This document shows, piece by piece, positions 34,561 through 47,907 of a DNA stretch of 64,000 nt. Under the pieces are notes generated by a model that saw only the letters and a list, made by a program, of their open reading frames with translations, did no database searches and was not told where the DNA came from. Positions within the stretch are counted from its first letter, which is position 1; each line of letters opens with the position of its first letter. The position numbers were made by a program, and so were the translations under genes. The stretch spans positions 2,354,479-2,418,478 of the forward strand of contig CM049321.1 of NCBI GenBank assembly GCA_026874595.1. Direction: 5' to 3'. This DNA comes from Sipunculus nudus. Lineage: Eukaryota > Annelida > Sipuncula > Golfingiida > Sipunculidae.

Positions 34561-36225
34561 TATGTTATATGAGAAATATAAAATGCTACGAAGCATAGAA
34601 AAGTTCATTTCGTGCATTTTGTCGTTTAGTTACCTTGGAAACTGCATGAAGAGGTATAAGGGCGTCACTTGCGATGATTAACAGAAACAATACACTGATC
34701 TCTTGAAAATATTATGAATATACGTTATGCTGTTTTATGTATGCTGTTTTTCAAATGTAACATTTTACCCGGTTCTAACATTACGCTTGGTAAACTGACA
34801 AAGGATCTACCTAATACCATACCTCAGTACTGAATATATGTCTATAAAAAAATGCGAAAGCCCCTATTGATACCAATAAACGGACAAAATTTCTACATAA
34901 TAATGCTGTAAAATTAATTAAGAAAACCCAGACCTCCACAAATATATCAATTCAGACCTACAATGCAATCTGAACACATGGATTTTATAATGCCGGATAT
35001 GTTCCTTGTGTACAAATCTAACATAATTACTTTTACTTTCTTTATATACAAAGTTTCAAACTCCGTATAGATGACGTTATTAAAGGCTTTTGTTTTATCA
35101 AGAGCAAGATTCAGGCATTACCTTTTAGAATAGTTAAGTCGAAAGTGCCGGCCTCCGGTTTGAAAAACATAACATAATTATCCAGTGTATTTGTCCCGCA
35201 GGCTCTCTGCCAGAACTTCCAACATGAAACATTGCCATTTCAAACTGAGACAGGTTTTTTTTTATTATGATCTACTCCTATGTCATTATTCTAGTATCTT
35301 CTCAAATTAAGATAATTATTTCTATTCATTACGACTAAATGCCCCTCTCATCTGCTGTTTCTGTTGTGTAATTAATACTATATTTAAAATTTTATAGAAC
35401 ATGATCATTAGCGAGGTCGAAAAGTGTCGGTTTTACCTTCGCTCTTTTCCAGGAAGCCATGACAACATATTTCAGCCCATGATGGAAAATTTTGCTAATA
35501 TGTGATCTGAATTGATATTGAGATACGGCTGGAAATCTTCAACTGCGATTAATAAAATTGGACCGGTTTCTTCTTAAAGAACGTGAAATGTTTACCCAGT
35601 TGTAATATGACATCAGCCGACCGGCAACGTTATGCAAAATCTAGATTGCACAATTGTTATTAAAAAATAATGTTTCACCTCCTACAGCGATGTCACGATA
35701 CAGCTCATTATAATGCTCTTATATATTGTTTCTTTCGGCAGTGTTTTCTGAAAGCGCTATGTCCATAAAAACTTTACAACCAAGCACATTCTCGCTATAA
35801 CACCTCGCTGTTATAATGACACCCCCTGTTTAAATTCTCAATTGGTATCACGATCCTTCTTATTTTCCCGTTTCATTCATATACTAATGGTTATTTCTAT
35901 TTACTATTTCAACTCTCCCTGTATGTCTGTATCTAGGTATAATGTGAACCTTTCACATGGCTATTTGATTCTTAAAACTGGAACAAGCTTATATAAATTG
36001 AATAATTTACTATGTTTTGTTCCATACATATTAACGTGCATACTAATACATTTTCTTTAATCGGTTTTGACGTATCTATTGCACGATTGCAAGTACTGCA
36101 CTCAATATATACATATATGTTTTCACTCAAAATACTTCATCGTGCAATGTTATATACCACTGATTGTTGCGTCTTGGTTCTTTTATAAGACATGGTTTAC
36201 CTTCCATTATTCTGTCATAATTGGA
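34560..36225 (-). repeat. Unclassified ~1.7-kb repeat, inverted copy
   Basis: This sequence is the reverse complement of about 47,910-49,675. Landmarks: GGTTCTAACATTACGCTTGG (against revcomp GGTTCTCACATAACGCTTGG), GCGATGATTAACAGAA, TTGGTATCACGATCCTTCTT, TAGGTATAATGTGAACC, TACTATGTTTTGTTCC, and TACTGCACTCAATATATACA. A third, partial copy sits at 59,790-60,405. The presence in two orientations argues for a mobile element. No terminal inverted repeat or coding frame was recognised. Inside it, CGCTATAACACCTCG resembles a pogo-type sub-terminal motif. Confidence 0.75.
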
Positions 36226-36504
36226 ACAGAAACTGTATGGATTTTTTAATATAAAGATGACCAAAATATATGGCCATAATAGGCATAAAAGCATACTACC
36301 ATATGCCACACACAAGCCCATTACAAACACACACACACATATATATATGGTAAAAGGTGGAAATCATCTGCGGGAATGCAGTCTTGCCTGCGAACTATGT
36401 TAAGCACTGTATTTTCTTTTGTAATTTGTATCATTTCAGCAGCCACATCCTCTATCTCCTTCCTTTTCAGAAACAAAAATGAAAGACAAAGCATGAAGTA
36501 AAGT
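36226..36504. other. Junction before copy C
   Basis: Contains a short compound CA/TA repeat (36,326-36,348) and otherwise no supported feature. Confidence 0.5.
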
Positions 36505-38309
36505 ACTATTTCTTTATAAAGTTAAGTTGATGTAATTCAATCAAGGAATTCAATATGCATTCTCTAGTGCTATAAGCAAACCAGCAAAATTGTACAATGT
36601 AATGATATTCATGGTAATAAAAAAATTTTAAAGTCATTATTCGGGCGGCCAACCACCTACACAGAAGCATATTTTGTAATATAAATAGTACCACTCGGTT
36701 ACACAACAACAAGATTGAAATGTCAAGGGGATGATAACTAAACAACCTGTCGTCGGATTAATCGTTTATGAGAATGTTATTGTTGTTATGGCACCACGTG
36801 GTAGTCAAATATTATCTGTGTTATTCGTGCCGGTTCTTTCTCATCAGCATTGGCATATTTGACTGTCCATCAGAAACCGCGTCATGACTTTGCGACATTA
36901 CAGTACAGCATGTGTTCCTGCAATGTACAGGTCATCTGACATAGTCAGTAATGCCTTTTAATTAGGCACCAATGTGACAATGGAGTCAACTTCAATTGTA
37001 CTTGAACAACATTTGTTGTTTACATTGATGGCACCGTAGATTCCACTGGCGCTAGTCTTCTTTAAATGGAAGAGAGTACATTTTTACAATCGTCTTTATT
37101 ATCAGCTTACTTCATTTGATTACTAGTTAAAATACATATTCCAATATTAGTATATACCATATAATGCATTAAAATAAAAATAAATCTACGCAACATATAT
37201 CAGCTTTAGACTTCGACCTTAAAAGATGATATACCTATGGATCTTCCGTAGGCATGACCGGAAACAATAATTTAATGTAAAAGTATTGATTCCCTCAACG
37301 CTTATAACATGCCCCTGTTTCCCGGAGAGTGACAGTGATGTGACAGTAAAAACAACATGGAGGTGCATCTCAAAATATCTCCTCTGGGCATCTTGTGATA
37401 CCTTTAGTCATCGCTTTCATTATCCTAAAAGCCAATATGGAAACGGCACACACGCGGAAGATGCAGCGAAAGGCTTTGATCCCTTTCAAGGGCGGACAGT
37501 TTTTTATGCAGATGAATCCGCGAAAAAAAAAAAAATGTTAAGAAAAGTGGCCATTGATCGACGTGTATGTTAACCTTGATGTCGCATGAAAAGGCCCGAC
37601 TGTCGATCCTCACACGAGACATGGCTTAGTTGCGATAATCAAACCAGCAGCTTTCACTCACTTAATAAGCACGAATCGCCTGTAAATGTGATTTCATTTT
37701 TAGATTTTATTATGGTTATACTCTCTACCAGGGCAGATAGTGTAGGTCTTATTGTATTGTTGTAAATTGCAAATTGTTAGAATTATGCATTCACACTATT
37801 TAATCAGTGAGCTTTCGTCATGTTATCGTTAAAATTTCAATTGCGAATTTTAAGCCTCTAGTCGCAAATAATAAGGTGATATTTAAATATGGATAGTTAC
37901 CAAACTATCTCTAAATATTACTACTGCATATGCTGTAGAAGTCTTCCCCACTTTGTCCCTTACAACTTCGTACCTTTAAAAGTTCGCACCATTACTACTT
38001 CGTACACCCTCGACTCAGGGCACTGCAAGTTGCACTAATGAAAGAATTTTCTATATGATATTTACTGTTGTAAACGATGACGCCCTACAAATACAGACAT
38101 ATTTAAGAACGCATAATTTACTTCCTTTGTATATTTTATACTTTTTTACATAAAACAAAACTTCCTCAAGTCTCTCTCTCATAACACGATTGATGCAAAA
38201 AAACACACAATATTCAGGTATATGGCTATAAAAAGTTTTAATAATTTGATCTTGAAGGATTTGTCGGATGAGTTACGAATATCAAACAATAATTATAATA
38301 ATTAAAATA
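36505..38309. repeat. Segmental duplication block alpha, copy C
   Basis: Matches the later half of copies A and B: AATCAAGGAATTCAATATG, CAGAAGCATATTTTGTAATA, GTGCCGGTTCTTTCTCATCA, and CTCTGGGCATCTTGTGATACC. Only the last minisatellite unit remains. About 37,900-38,310 appears private to this copy, and no gene is seen. Confidence 0.8.
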
Positions 38310-39960
38310 GTCAGTATGACACGTGATTTTAACATATGCAGTACGTCTAAAGACAAAATTGTGCAATCTCCATCCTGTGAAATTCGCGTAAGTGAACAGA
38401 TCCGTAAATCCAACTTGCCATTTTAAAGTAGCACTCATTTCATTGTCTGCGTATTCTCTCCATGCCATGAGCATTATTGCTTGTGTCGTTTTTACGGACT
38501 AGCGTTGATGTCTTTACATCTGTTTTTCATTTACAGAACATGTACCTCCGAGAGTTTTTCTTCCTGGTAAAGAGGTGGGACTCGGGAGTAAAGAGGCAAT
38601 TTCTCATGACGCGCCTTGGCATTTAAGCGTGCATGACACCCCTCACTGCCATTATTGGTACGCGAGACAGCGTTGAACAAGCACCAGTTTATCAACGTAA
38701 AACACCGCGCTCCGTACCCAAGTACGGTCCACATATTCGAACATACGACGTAGCACTGCGTTGTCGATCGCCTACTGTCTTGTTCAGACGGAAGGCTTTG
38801 CAGGGCCATCGTTGCCGTACGAGTGAGTAAACGGCCCCTTTTCCATGTACGCAGTCTGCAAAATATAATTGATAGGGTTTATTAAACAACATTAATTAAT
38901 TAGAAATCCCAAATAGGGCTTTTCTTGTACAATTCATGTCTTGATCAGCAAGCAATCATGAAATCTGTAGAGTGAGTAGGGAAAATCACATGTAACATTT
39001 AAAGCATCTTTAACATTAGTATTTTACAAATTACGTAGGGTTTTTACAAGGTATGCTTGTGGATAAGTGGATAAATTGGACGAGATTATATGTATATAGG
39101 TAACAATATACAAACAGTCTGACCGGATTATTTCATTTTCCAGTGAATTACTTTTAAATCGTGTTGCTTGAATCGGAGTCTGATTACAGGGATACCTTTT
39201 TTGCTGAGGTAGCTCCGGATGACATTGAAGCGATATAATTATTTACCCTGCTCCAAGCCTGAAGCATGATAGGCGACACTTTATGTTAATAATGTTATTA
39301 GTCCAAAATGAAAATTGCAAACTTTCCAAGTCCCTTACAGCTGAAAAATATAGCGGGATTTCCCAATCCAATTCAAAATCATTTTTTGTCTAATTACTAT
39401 TTTAATCAAAATTATGTATGAATAGAAAGATGATATTTTTTATTTAAAAAAAAAAGGATATGAACGAAATATAAATAAGATAGTCCTTTAGCACAGTTTT
39501 AACGTTTACTTAAAATATATAATCAGGTATAAGTAGAGCAAAATTATATACATCGCATTTTTATTGATTTATGGTATCAGTTTATTTTTCAGACGAAACA
39601 AAAGCAAATTCATTTAAATATTCAAAAAAGGTACCCCTCGGAGTTTCTCACCGAGGAAGAGGCATATTATGAAAAAGGAATGGTATAAAAGAAAAGCAGC
39701 CGGACGGGACAGAAATACCCAGTGGGGGATAAATTAATGATTTGCAACATGCTGCTTATTATTTCGGAATTATATTTCTTTGATGGGTACTGTTGGAGGG
39801 AAAATGTCTACCTAATTATTCATTCCGCTTCTTCCTAGTCAGTATTTCTGATAATTGACCTAGCTGTAGGAACAATATCGTTTTTGTATTCAAGTCGTTT
39901 TCCTTAACAGGTCCTTTTTCAACCGCGCCGTGCATGTGAAGTTTTCTTGATGAGCCAGCC
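38310..39960. repeat. Block beta, copy C (left part)
   Basis: Counterpart of about 20,861-22,590: ATGCAGTACGTCT, GGACTAGCGTTG, AATCATGAAATCTGTAGAGT, GGGATACCTTTT, GACATTGAAGCGATATAATT, and GTGCATGTGAAGTTTTCTTG. It lacks the palindrome and TA tracts of copy B. Confidence 0.8.
38531..38850 (-). pseudogene. MULE-type transposase C-terminal remnant, copy C
   Basis: Minus-strand frames read FNAVSRTNNGSEGCHARLN, then AKARHEKLPLYSRV and LYQEEK. This is the RTNNxxEGxHxRLN signature of MULE-like transposases, better preserved than in copy B. About 0.1 kb of GC-richer sequence upstream (38,690-38,830) is present here but not in copy B, and may be additional transposase sequence in broken frames. No DDE core is recognisable. 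Confidence 0.55.
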
Positions 39961-42040
39961 TTGTGGCCTTTTTGGACTTAATATGATAGTACACCTCCTC
40001 TTTTGCTTAGAAATGGTTACAACACATTGAAATGAATAGGCTATAAGACAAACACACTAACTTATCAAAAGCAGTATAATGTACCCTTTTGTTATTATTA
40101 TTTTATTTCTTTGGACGTGGGAGTTAAAAGGAAATTATATTCTCGTGCGCCGAAATATACATATGTTTCTCAGAATGACTTGGACACATTGGTGGTTTGT
40201 GGGTAAAAGGGAGTTGCTACTCAATCTAAGAAATATCTCGCCCCTGAACCAAAGAATAACATCTGAATAAATCGAGTCCCATAGTTTAGGTACCAGCTTC
40301 CCTTTAGATGTTTTTATCTCCTACTGAACAATATTTGAAGAAATAGCTATGCTCCCCATGCTCTCTGTTAAAAAATAGCGACAGTTCCCAAGCCCAACAG
40401 TTGAGGATTAATTTGTTAAAAACGCATCTGTGCTCATAACAGCCTGCTTTAGACCACAACGTGATCAATAATGCTCTTATGAGAATCCATTGTTTTTTCA
40501 AACCCGCAACCTATACTACCCTAGACCAGCAAGTATTAAACATTTCACCTAACCATTCCAGGGAAAGCGCATATGCTTAACATACAAGTTAACCGCATTT
40601 TAATGACCACCGCCTCCCTTATCTGACAAAACTTTCGCCCAGCCCCTCAAGGTATAGACTCCCAAATATTTCAAAATTATATTCATATACCACGGGCTCA
40701 TATCTTCTATCCACAGGTGTCAAGGCTAAGAACTTCCTCTCATGATACCGTTTCTTGTATCCATTTCAATTAAATCAGTATTATTTTGTTCGTGATGAAG
40801 ATTAAATTCCCTGGATATCTGGTTATTATTTGCAAAACTATGGTAATAATAATAGAATCAGTAGAACTACGGCTGTATTTGTTTTGAGATCAAATTATTG
40901 GCGACTGGCGACCATTAATCAGTATTATTAATCTACATCGCATGAAGAACATTTTGTTTATGTGTAATCTGTAGCTGGTCTAGAGTCTTCACTTTACTTA
41001 AATTATATAACATTTGCATTCTCTTCATAATGATTGGTCCTACAAAAATATGGAAAAAATAATATAATTGCAGAAGACCATTATTTTAAAAAAGGCCATA
41101 AATATTATGAAGTGTAGTCTCAGGGAAATAAAAATTGTTTGATCGTAAATCATATTAGATCATCTGAATCTTTTCCTTTATGTGATTATTTAGCAGGCCT
41201 GACATTTTCTTGTTTACTTCTTCAACTGCCATTTCGATTGCAAGGCGCCACTAAATAAGATTCCAAGATCAGTTAAATCAGATCTAAAATATCCCTTGAA
41301 TATTAAACATGTGAGACATGGTATTCAGAGCCGACGACAAAACAAGGCTATGAAAAATGACTAAGTTCTTTCACTGAATACAAAGAAATACAAACAAATT
41401 CTTGTGAACATATGGTGTTTGGAATTGTCTAATAATTGAGATTGTGCCAGTCGTATTCGACTTCATTAATGTTATGTGTATTTAGAACCAAACAATGAAT
41501 GTTCTGTTATTGTAAATATGTTAAACTGTAATAAATTATTTAATTAATTTACATTTAAATAAAAAAAAAATACCCTAAGCAGCCAGTAACAGTAAGCCAT
41601 TTTTAGTGTACTCATATAAAACAAAATGACAATATCTCACCAGTGTTTTTTTTAATTTTTTTTCTCAACTGTATGCATCTTCTTGTTGAAAAATTAAATT
41701 TAATTTGTTCATTAAAAAAAAAATAATTTTTAGTCTGAGGAAGATAAAGTAAATAGAGAAATGATAGAACAAAACAAAACAAAAACCTTCAGTTAAATAA
41801 TATGGTTTATTATTTGCCTGTTAAGAAAATAGCTTTAAATAGCGTACTGTTTAAAAATGTTTACCATTAGAAAGAGCACTGTAGCTGATTTAAAATAATG
41901 TGTGCTTTATTGTACCAACATGAATTAACAAAAATTGGATTGATGTTAGATATAAGGTCTGCTACATGAATATGTCAAGTATAATTGTTTTCATTTGATT
42001 TCCTACAAGACTAGGTGAACATGCGTCTATTTCCCTGACT
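39961..42040. other. ~2.1-kb insertion private to copy C
   Basis: Copy B passes directly from GTTTTCTTGATAAGTCC to ATGCGCTTTAACGGC, whereas copy C has about 2.1 kb between GTTTTCTTGATGAGCCA and ATTCCGTGTGCTTTAAC. The insert is AT-rich with poly-A runs (about 41,563 and 41,715) and no frame, terminal repeat or domain that I recognise. It could be an unknown transposon or sequence lost from copy B. Confidence 0.6.
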
Positions 42041-43270
42041 ATTCCGTGTGCTTTAACAGCTGAAGTCCATAGAAATGGTATCGAAACAAACATAATTGAC
42101 TTGATAAATTCCTTTAAGGCTTAGCCATACGACGTAGCAGTCTTTCAATCTCCCACAGCAATTTCGAACAGCAAAGTTTAAAATGGCAAGCGTGGTGAAC
42201 AGAAGGCAGCGAGTGACTTTGATATCTTTCACGAGGCGAACAGGTCTTATCAAATAATAGGCTCCTGACTGCCAAGTTCTCTAACTTTGATAACGCTAGA
42301 CTAAGCCCGCCTATGTTTCGAAAGGTTCAATATTTATCAGATTAAGACACTAAAAGACATTTTTGTTAAACGGACTACAAAATAACAGAAGTCGGGTGTG
42401 TGGCCATTTTTTTTTTGCACGGATAGCATGTATTGGTTATATAAAATTCAATTTCAAGTTTCGCAAATTGAACTCAGGAATTTACACTCGTTTAACAGAG
42501 TACCCAAGACTATGATTTTTAGGCGCTACCTTATATCTACACTCGGTCCTTACAGTTCTAAAAATTCTAAAGGATTTACAAATAATGTATATGCTAGGAA
42601 GTGTCGTAAAGAACTCTGTTGATGTTCCCTTAGACCAAAGAAAGAATTAAATAAAGGAAAATACAGGTCAATTTCTAATAGTAGGTTAACTTTTTGCTTT
42701 ATTACACACATCTCCTTTTCAGGAAGAAATCGGCCCCTGGGTGAGGTTGTAGAGCGTTTACACAGAATTGCCTCCTCAAGTTATCAATGCGATCATTCCT
42801 GAGGGTGTGTATATGTGTGTGTTTGATCTCTTACAATCATAACATTTTTTTTCGGGGTATTTCGGAAATGGGCCATGGAAGAATCGGTAAGAATAATTAT
42901 AGTATTGAACCAGCATCTCAGATGGATTCTAACGCGTGATTAAGGAACATTCACAAATGCACGAGTGAACCTGGGGCCAGAAATAAGTGAATGCACAGAA
43001 GATTTAGCCTCGCATTGCCGCCTTCCCATCTGTTGAGGTCAAGGTCGAGCGCCCGTCCCGTCGGAGTGATGGTGTCCAGTGTATTTGCAGAGTGTTTTTG
43101 AAACTTGTGCTCCCATGGCTCCCAGGCATGTATCCATTGGGATCAAGATTTATAGCTTAATTTCTTTAAAATAATCGCAAATCAGATATTTACAAGATGT
43201 TCTTCATTTGGTAAAATCAATATTTGTTTACTTACGTCAGCAGTGATAATAAAAATAAAATCACATTTAA
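42041..43270. repeat. Block beta, copy C (right part)
   Basis: Matches about 22,600-23,930: TCAATCTCCCACAGCAATTT, GAACAGAAGGCAGC, TTACAGTTCTAAAA, GTGTATATGTGTGTGTTTG, GGGGTATTTCGG, and GGATGTCCAGTGTATTTGCAG-like sequence near 43,070-43,090. Short open frames conserved on both strands show no third-position bias, so I do not call a gene. Confidence 0.7.
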
Positions 43271-44600
43271 GGATCGATAACGTGTATATTGATCTGCAAC
43301 TGGCATGGCACTTCTGCCAGCACTTGATATAACTAGGACGTGCCTTAACAGCAGCACTCAGTAACTTTAAAATTTCCTTGGTCATTGAGATAGTGATAGT
43401 ATATCAGGCCGGTACAGATCTTACCTTTGGACCGAACACATTGAATGCGAATGTCACTTGTTGTGTTACTTATGTTACTGTTGTTTCCCCAGGGTAACGG
43501 CGTCTTGCTAGCCCTGGGTTACGGTTGAGTAGCGTGACATGTCCAATCCATCATATAACTGGAATTGTCTGATAGGTTTTCCCGGAATGACTAACAGGTG
43601 AGATATATGTTTATATCCCTTCCGCTTAACGATCCGAATCAAATACACTCTAAGCCTGGCCTGATTCAGAAAGTGACACTTGTAGGTAAGGTGATTCCCG
43701 ACGAGTGACTTATTTGTCACACGAAATAGAATAAGGCCATTGTCATTTCATGATGGACAAATATGTAGTTTTACTGGAAATACAGGTTGGCATAGCATCT
43801 AGGCTAACAACCGGCTTTTTTCTATTAATGTTTGAGCCTATGTAGCTAAATAAGAGAATGGAATAAGAGAGGGACAATGGCATCTAGTATAACGACAATA
43901 ATTGTAGCAAAATAATATAACAGTTATTACAGGTGAAATCTGGTCTTGCGGGTACCTCTCTCAGGCGGACAACTGGCTTTTACGGTCATATTATTTAAGT
44001 CCCTAGAAATTCCCGTATATGTTACGTATAAGTTGAAACTCTCTAATGCGGACACCTAACTGGGCCTACGGATAGTTGATTTAAGCCAGAGCCGAGGCTT
44101 TCAGTTTCCATGAACCTGACAAATACGATCACGGGTTGTATGTTGACTTTTCTATCAGCCTGCGCGGCCCGCGAAATGCTTTCATCTCTCATCTTTTGCA
44201 AATACAAAGACAAGCCATTCGTGTTGACCTCTGAACTATTTATCCCCCTTAATAAGGGCTTATTACAAATTTAAAAAGCAAACTTGCTTAAGTAGTTTGT
44301 AGATCATTGTTCGGTCATGAAGTTAACATTAGCTTAGTTATCTTTTCCTGTCGTCATAAGAACGACTTCCCGACACTTGCTAGTACAGGCGATTGCGGTT
44401 CGTATTGTGTAGTTTCTCGTTTATTAGAAATACATATCCAAATTATACAGCTTTTAACTTAATTTTAAACTCTTCCGATATTATATTGTCAATTTATTTT
44501 ACCAAATGACAAGTAGACGAATCCAATCGCACATCGCGCACAATAAGAGCATGTGTGAGGTCATTACCATAAAGACCGATTGGCTCGACGGACCGGGGTC
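43271..44600. repeat. Block gamma, copy C
   Basis: Counterpart of 6710-8000, containing the broken exon (43,927-44,230). It continues at about 44,600-45,100 into sequence deleted from copy A but present at 29,346-29,858. Confidence 0.8.
43927..44230 (-). pseudogene. Broken exon-like reading frame, copy C
   Basis: Paralogue of 7372-7674, on the minus strand. An open frame VNTNGLSLYLQKMRDESISR runs through QPVIVFVRF and GSGLNQLSV. A net 4-base deletion relative to copy A then breaks it, and ESFNLYVTY, SRDLNNMTV and KASCPPERG follow in the next frame, ending at TAA (43,927-43,929), the same stop position as copy A. A candidate acceptor (GTTCAG) lies just upstream. The two copies are broken at different places, so their common ancestor was probably open throughout. 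No domain family is recognised; two conserved cysteines would fit an extracellular domain. Confidence 0.45.
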
Positions 44601-45104
44601 AGAGGCTCGAAAGGCAACGGTTCTTCCAGATATCTCGACCAATTTTATGCCTGAAAATAAACTTATCACAAGATGACACGGTCAGTCATGAGGAATAGGC
44701 TATGTTTATTGTCCTCGGAAGCCTGATTAAAAATCATGATCTAGCACCAAGTTTCCATTCCAAAAAGGAGAATGCGTTTCCCCTTCCAACTCAGCGACTC
44801 TTATGGAGATTAGAAACATGAGTAAATCCTAATAGTGCCAAATACAGCTGAATCGAGATTTCAATTCACCATGTTAACAATTTTTCTGGTTAAAAAAATG
44901 TGAAAATTCTTTTAACCGTGACAGAATAAAGTAAACTTTTCTAAATGGGGCATCTAGCTTTAAAGGACAAGATGTGACAGTCCCTTGACTGTCCTGATTA
45001 TACGGGTTTCACTGTTGAGTTTATTGGTAAATATGTACAATTAATTAATTTTTTTAATAAGTTGCCCATCTATCATGTTGTGTTGAGATTTAATTATGTT
45101 GCAA

Positions 45105-45811
45105 TGTTTTCTTGGGATCTGCCTACACTATCTATACTATCCGCTAGAGAATTCTGAAAAAAAGTTACTTGTTGACAATAATGTTTCCATAAGGAAATGA
45201 ATGGATTTTTGTAAAAGTTTGTATTGACTTTTTGCCAAGTAATCACATTAGTTGGTCAACTCTAGGGATGAATCTCAGAGAATATTAAGCATAATTAATG
45301 CATCGTGTTTCTATGATAGTTTTGAACAATTATAGTCAATTTACGTGATGATAAGCAGTGGCGATTGCCTGTGTATACAAAGAAGCCTTCATATATTCTC
45401 TAATAACCTGTTTACTATAATTGCATTAACCGTGAAGTTTTAAGTGAAAACCTTGAAAATGTTACCAAAATGTAATAAAAAATGGACATTTTTACTTATT
45501 TTACTTCACACGCCTCAGTTAAAAAGAAAGTTCTGGAGCAGTTTTAAAAAGAGTAGTCTACATATTTGATGAACAGTTTTAAAAAAGTTATACTTTCTAT
45601 ATTGTTTACAAAAAAGTAAAGAACAAAAATGAGATAATCCCATCACTTAGTAACCCCTGCTAAAAACAGGGGTAGAAAAAATATTTCATAATTTTAACTG
45701 ATTGTTACTTGATGTTTGTCTGTGTTTTTTTTGTGTAAAGGCTATTATCATATGTATAGAATATTCTGAGACGTGCAAGTTTTGTTTAAAAGATATTGTC
45801 ACGTTTTGTTA

Positions 45812-45816
<5 letters not shown>
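45105..45816. repeat. Block X, copy C
   Basis: Fourth copy: CTTGGGATCTGCCTACACTA, TTACTTGTTGACAA, GGGATGAATCTCAGAGAATA, TATATTCTCTAATAACC, and GACGTGCAAGTTTTGTTTAA. It runs directly into (TA)n. Confidence 0.8.

Positions 45817-45875
<59 letters not shown>
45817..45875. repeat. (TA)n microsatellite
   Basis: About 29 uninterrupted TA repeats at the block X end. Confidence 0.98.
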
Positions 45876-45878
<3 letters not shown>

Positions 45879-46739
45879 AACCAAGACTGTTGAGTGTACA
45901 CGTGCGCCCTGGGGCAAAGATACAAGCATAAGAAAGAGTAAGTCGGGATACGAGAGGACTGGGGTCAAAGGTCGTTGAATGAGGGGAGTTGGTAAGAGGC
46001 TGTACTGAAAGCAGTGAGTGGCAGTGTTTAAATAAGGCTATATGCGTATAATCGCGGGGCTCTCTATGTGTTTTCTCGTTGCATTATGAAAGAAAGAATT
46101 AAAAAAAGAAAACGAAAAAAGAAATATAAAGAGGGGGTTCTATATACTATAATCTATGTCATGAAGTTCTTAAGTGGGAGTTTGTTCGCATGCCTACAGG
46201 TGGTGAAATTAAATTATAGAATTTTCATTCACAAGCCAATTTCTTATAGTAATAGTGAAAGCCTTAATAATAGTTATAGTAAAGACGACGCTTTCCAACT
46301 AAACAACGTTTAAATATGGCCTAATAGGTAAGAAACGTACAGCCAATTTAGGAAAATTACAGTTCAGTATTGTGAAAGCCCAATGTGCCTTCTCGAAAGA
46401 AATGTTTCTATATTTATCCAAATCAGACAGCCAAACTTATCATTATATTTTTGTTTCGTCTTGGTTATTTGAGCATGATGTCTATTTGTTTGAGGATGTA
46501 CTGCTTTTGTTTACATTCAACTTCGTGCATTTGCTATTTAATGCAAAACAGCGCTCTTAGGTTTCTGGACAATATAGACTTAAGAGAACTTATTTAGAGC
46601 AGGCTAAAATACTTAATATTACATGAATATAAAGCATAAGACTATCTGATATAAGGGATGTAACGAGCAAAGCCCAATTAATTATAGCCTAAATTTATCC
46701 ATTGATGCATTACATAAAAAAATATGTAATCCCTATTGT
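45876..46739. other. Unassigned sequence after (TA)n
   Basis: About 45,876-46,090 is GC-richer than its surroundings (TGTACACGTGCGCCCTGGGG) and unique in the window. About 46,200-46,300 resembles 32,570-32,650. Short overlapping frames near 46,370-46,600 have no recognisable motif. Confidence 0.45.
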
Positions 46740-47060
46740 GGGATGCTCCCTAACGTGTGTGCGCATACCGACCTAAGAACAAAAACGCTCTGCGAAAAAA
46801 ACTGCACACCTCAGTCCGAGGTGTAGGGCGTACAGCCGTAACGTCATCAAGAGGTCATAGGCCACACCGCCCGGCGCGTGAGGCTTGACGCATCAATGTT
46901 ATTTCTGGTTCATGTTCCAGTGTTCATTCGGGCATAAGCGACCGTACATTTCTGAATATTATGTGATTACTAATCCGCAGATCCTCGATGCACATCAGAA
47001 TATAATCACTTCTTCCTTTGCCTATTCCCGAAAGTCCCTTAACATTTAAAAGGATTCCGC
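46740..47060. other. GC-richer island with hairpin
   Basis: Contains a perfect 7-bp hairpin ACACCTC-AGTCC-GAGGTGT (46,806-46,824) and a short minus-strand frame ending RNVRSLMPE. The last part (GCGTGAGTAATGTTGTGAA, 47,067-47,085) is shared with 8785-8803. Class unknown; possibly an old element remnant. Confidence 0.4.
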
Positions 47061-47164
47061 TCACGCTTGCGTGAGTAATGTTGTGAACAAAAAAACACAC
47101 ACACATTTTCACTAGTTGAAACCTTTTTATTACCATCAATATCAACATTAAATAATGTGTTACA

Positions 47165-47907
47165 ATAAATTAAATGGCGCCGAAACAGTACCTGATGCGT
47201 CGAACAATCCAAACACGTGACAGCAAGCACGAAAAGAATTTTGAATCACCTCGTAACATTTACAGATCCCTCCTGCGACCTGGCACAATTTGTTGAAAAA
47301 TGCGAGTGACAAATTTAATTTGCCTCCCGATTTACCTTCAAAGCTTGCACAAACATCCTGTTTGTATGACTTTAAAAGGTAAATTAGTGTGTTACTTGCG
47401 CCGCTAATCATTCAGCCGGATTCTCTTTTCTCAACCTGTCTAAGTTTACCTTAGGAGGCGTTACAAATGACATACTTCGGGGGTATTTAATGCCAAGAAT
47501 ATCTTGTTTTCGACATGGTCACGATATAAGGGCGTGTTAAAGCTACTCTCTCTTTAGCAAGGGAAGTTGTGGCGATCTGAGTTGTCATTATAGCAGGTGT
47601 CTGCGTTTTTCGGGTATTGAAAATTGCGGTTTTACTGTTTTTGCAATATCTCAAAATCTTGTTACAGTCAGCAGCCCACTGGAAAGCAACTGATGGTGTT
47701 GAACCAAGCCTTGAAAATGTTTTGGAAGATGATGACCAATATTTAAGAAGCAGTCTGGTACTTGTTCCTTGGACAAAATGCACTTGGACGAAGAATACGT
47801 CAGAGAAACTGAGTATATATATAATATGATATAATATATTATATATATATATATATATATAAATATATATATATCAAAATGGGATTAAAAAAAGCAGCCC
47901 TGTTCAA
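47165..47907. repeat. Block Z, copy C
   Basis: CAATCCAAACACGTGACAGC, CACAAACATCCTGT, TTCAGCCGGA, and ACTGATGGTGTTGAACCAAG match copies A and B. It ends in an imperfect TA tract (47,820-47,871) and AAAAAAAGCAGCCCTGTTC, then is cut by the unclassified repeat at about 47,908. Confidence 0.85.
47820..47871. repeat. Imperfect (TA)n tract in block Z
   Basis: TA repeats with several AA interruptions, at the same paralogous position as 11,789 and 27,221. Confidence 0.95.

Noticed and set aside
46806-46824. Hairpin resembling an intrinsic terminator or a tRNA arm
   Set aside because: No T run follows, no cloverleaf can be drawn, and the genome is eukaryotic.
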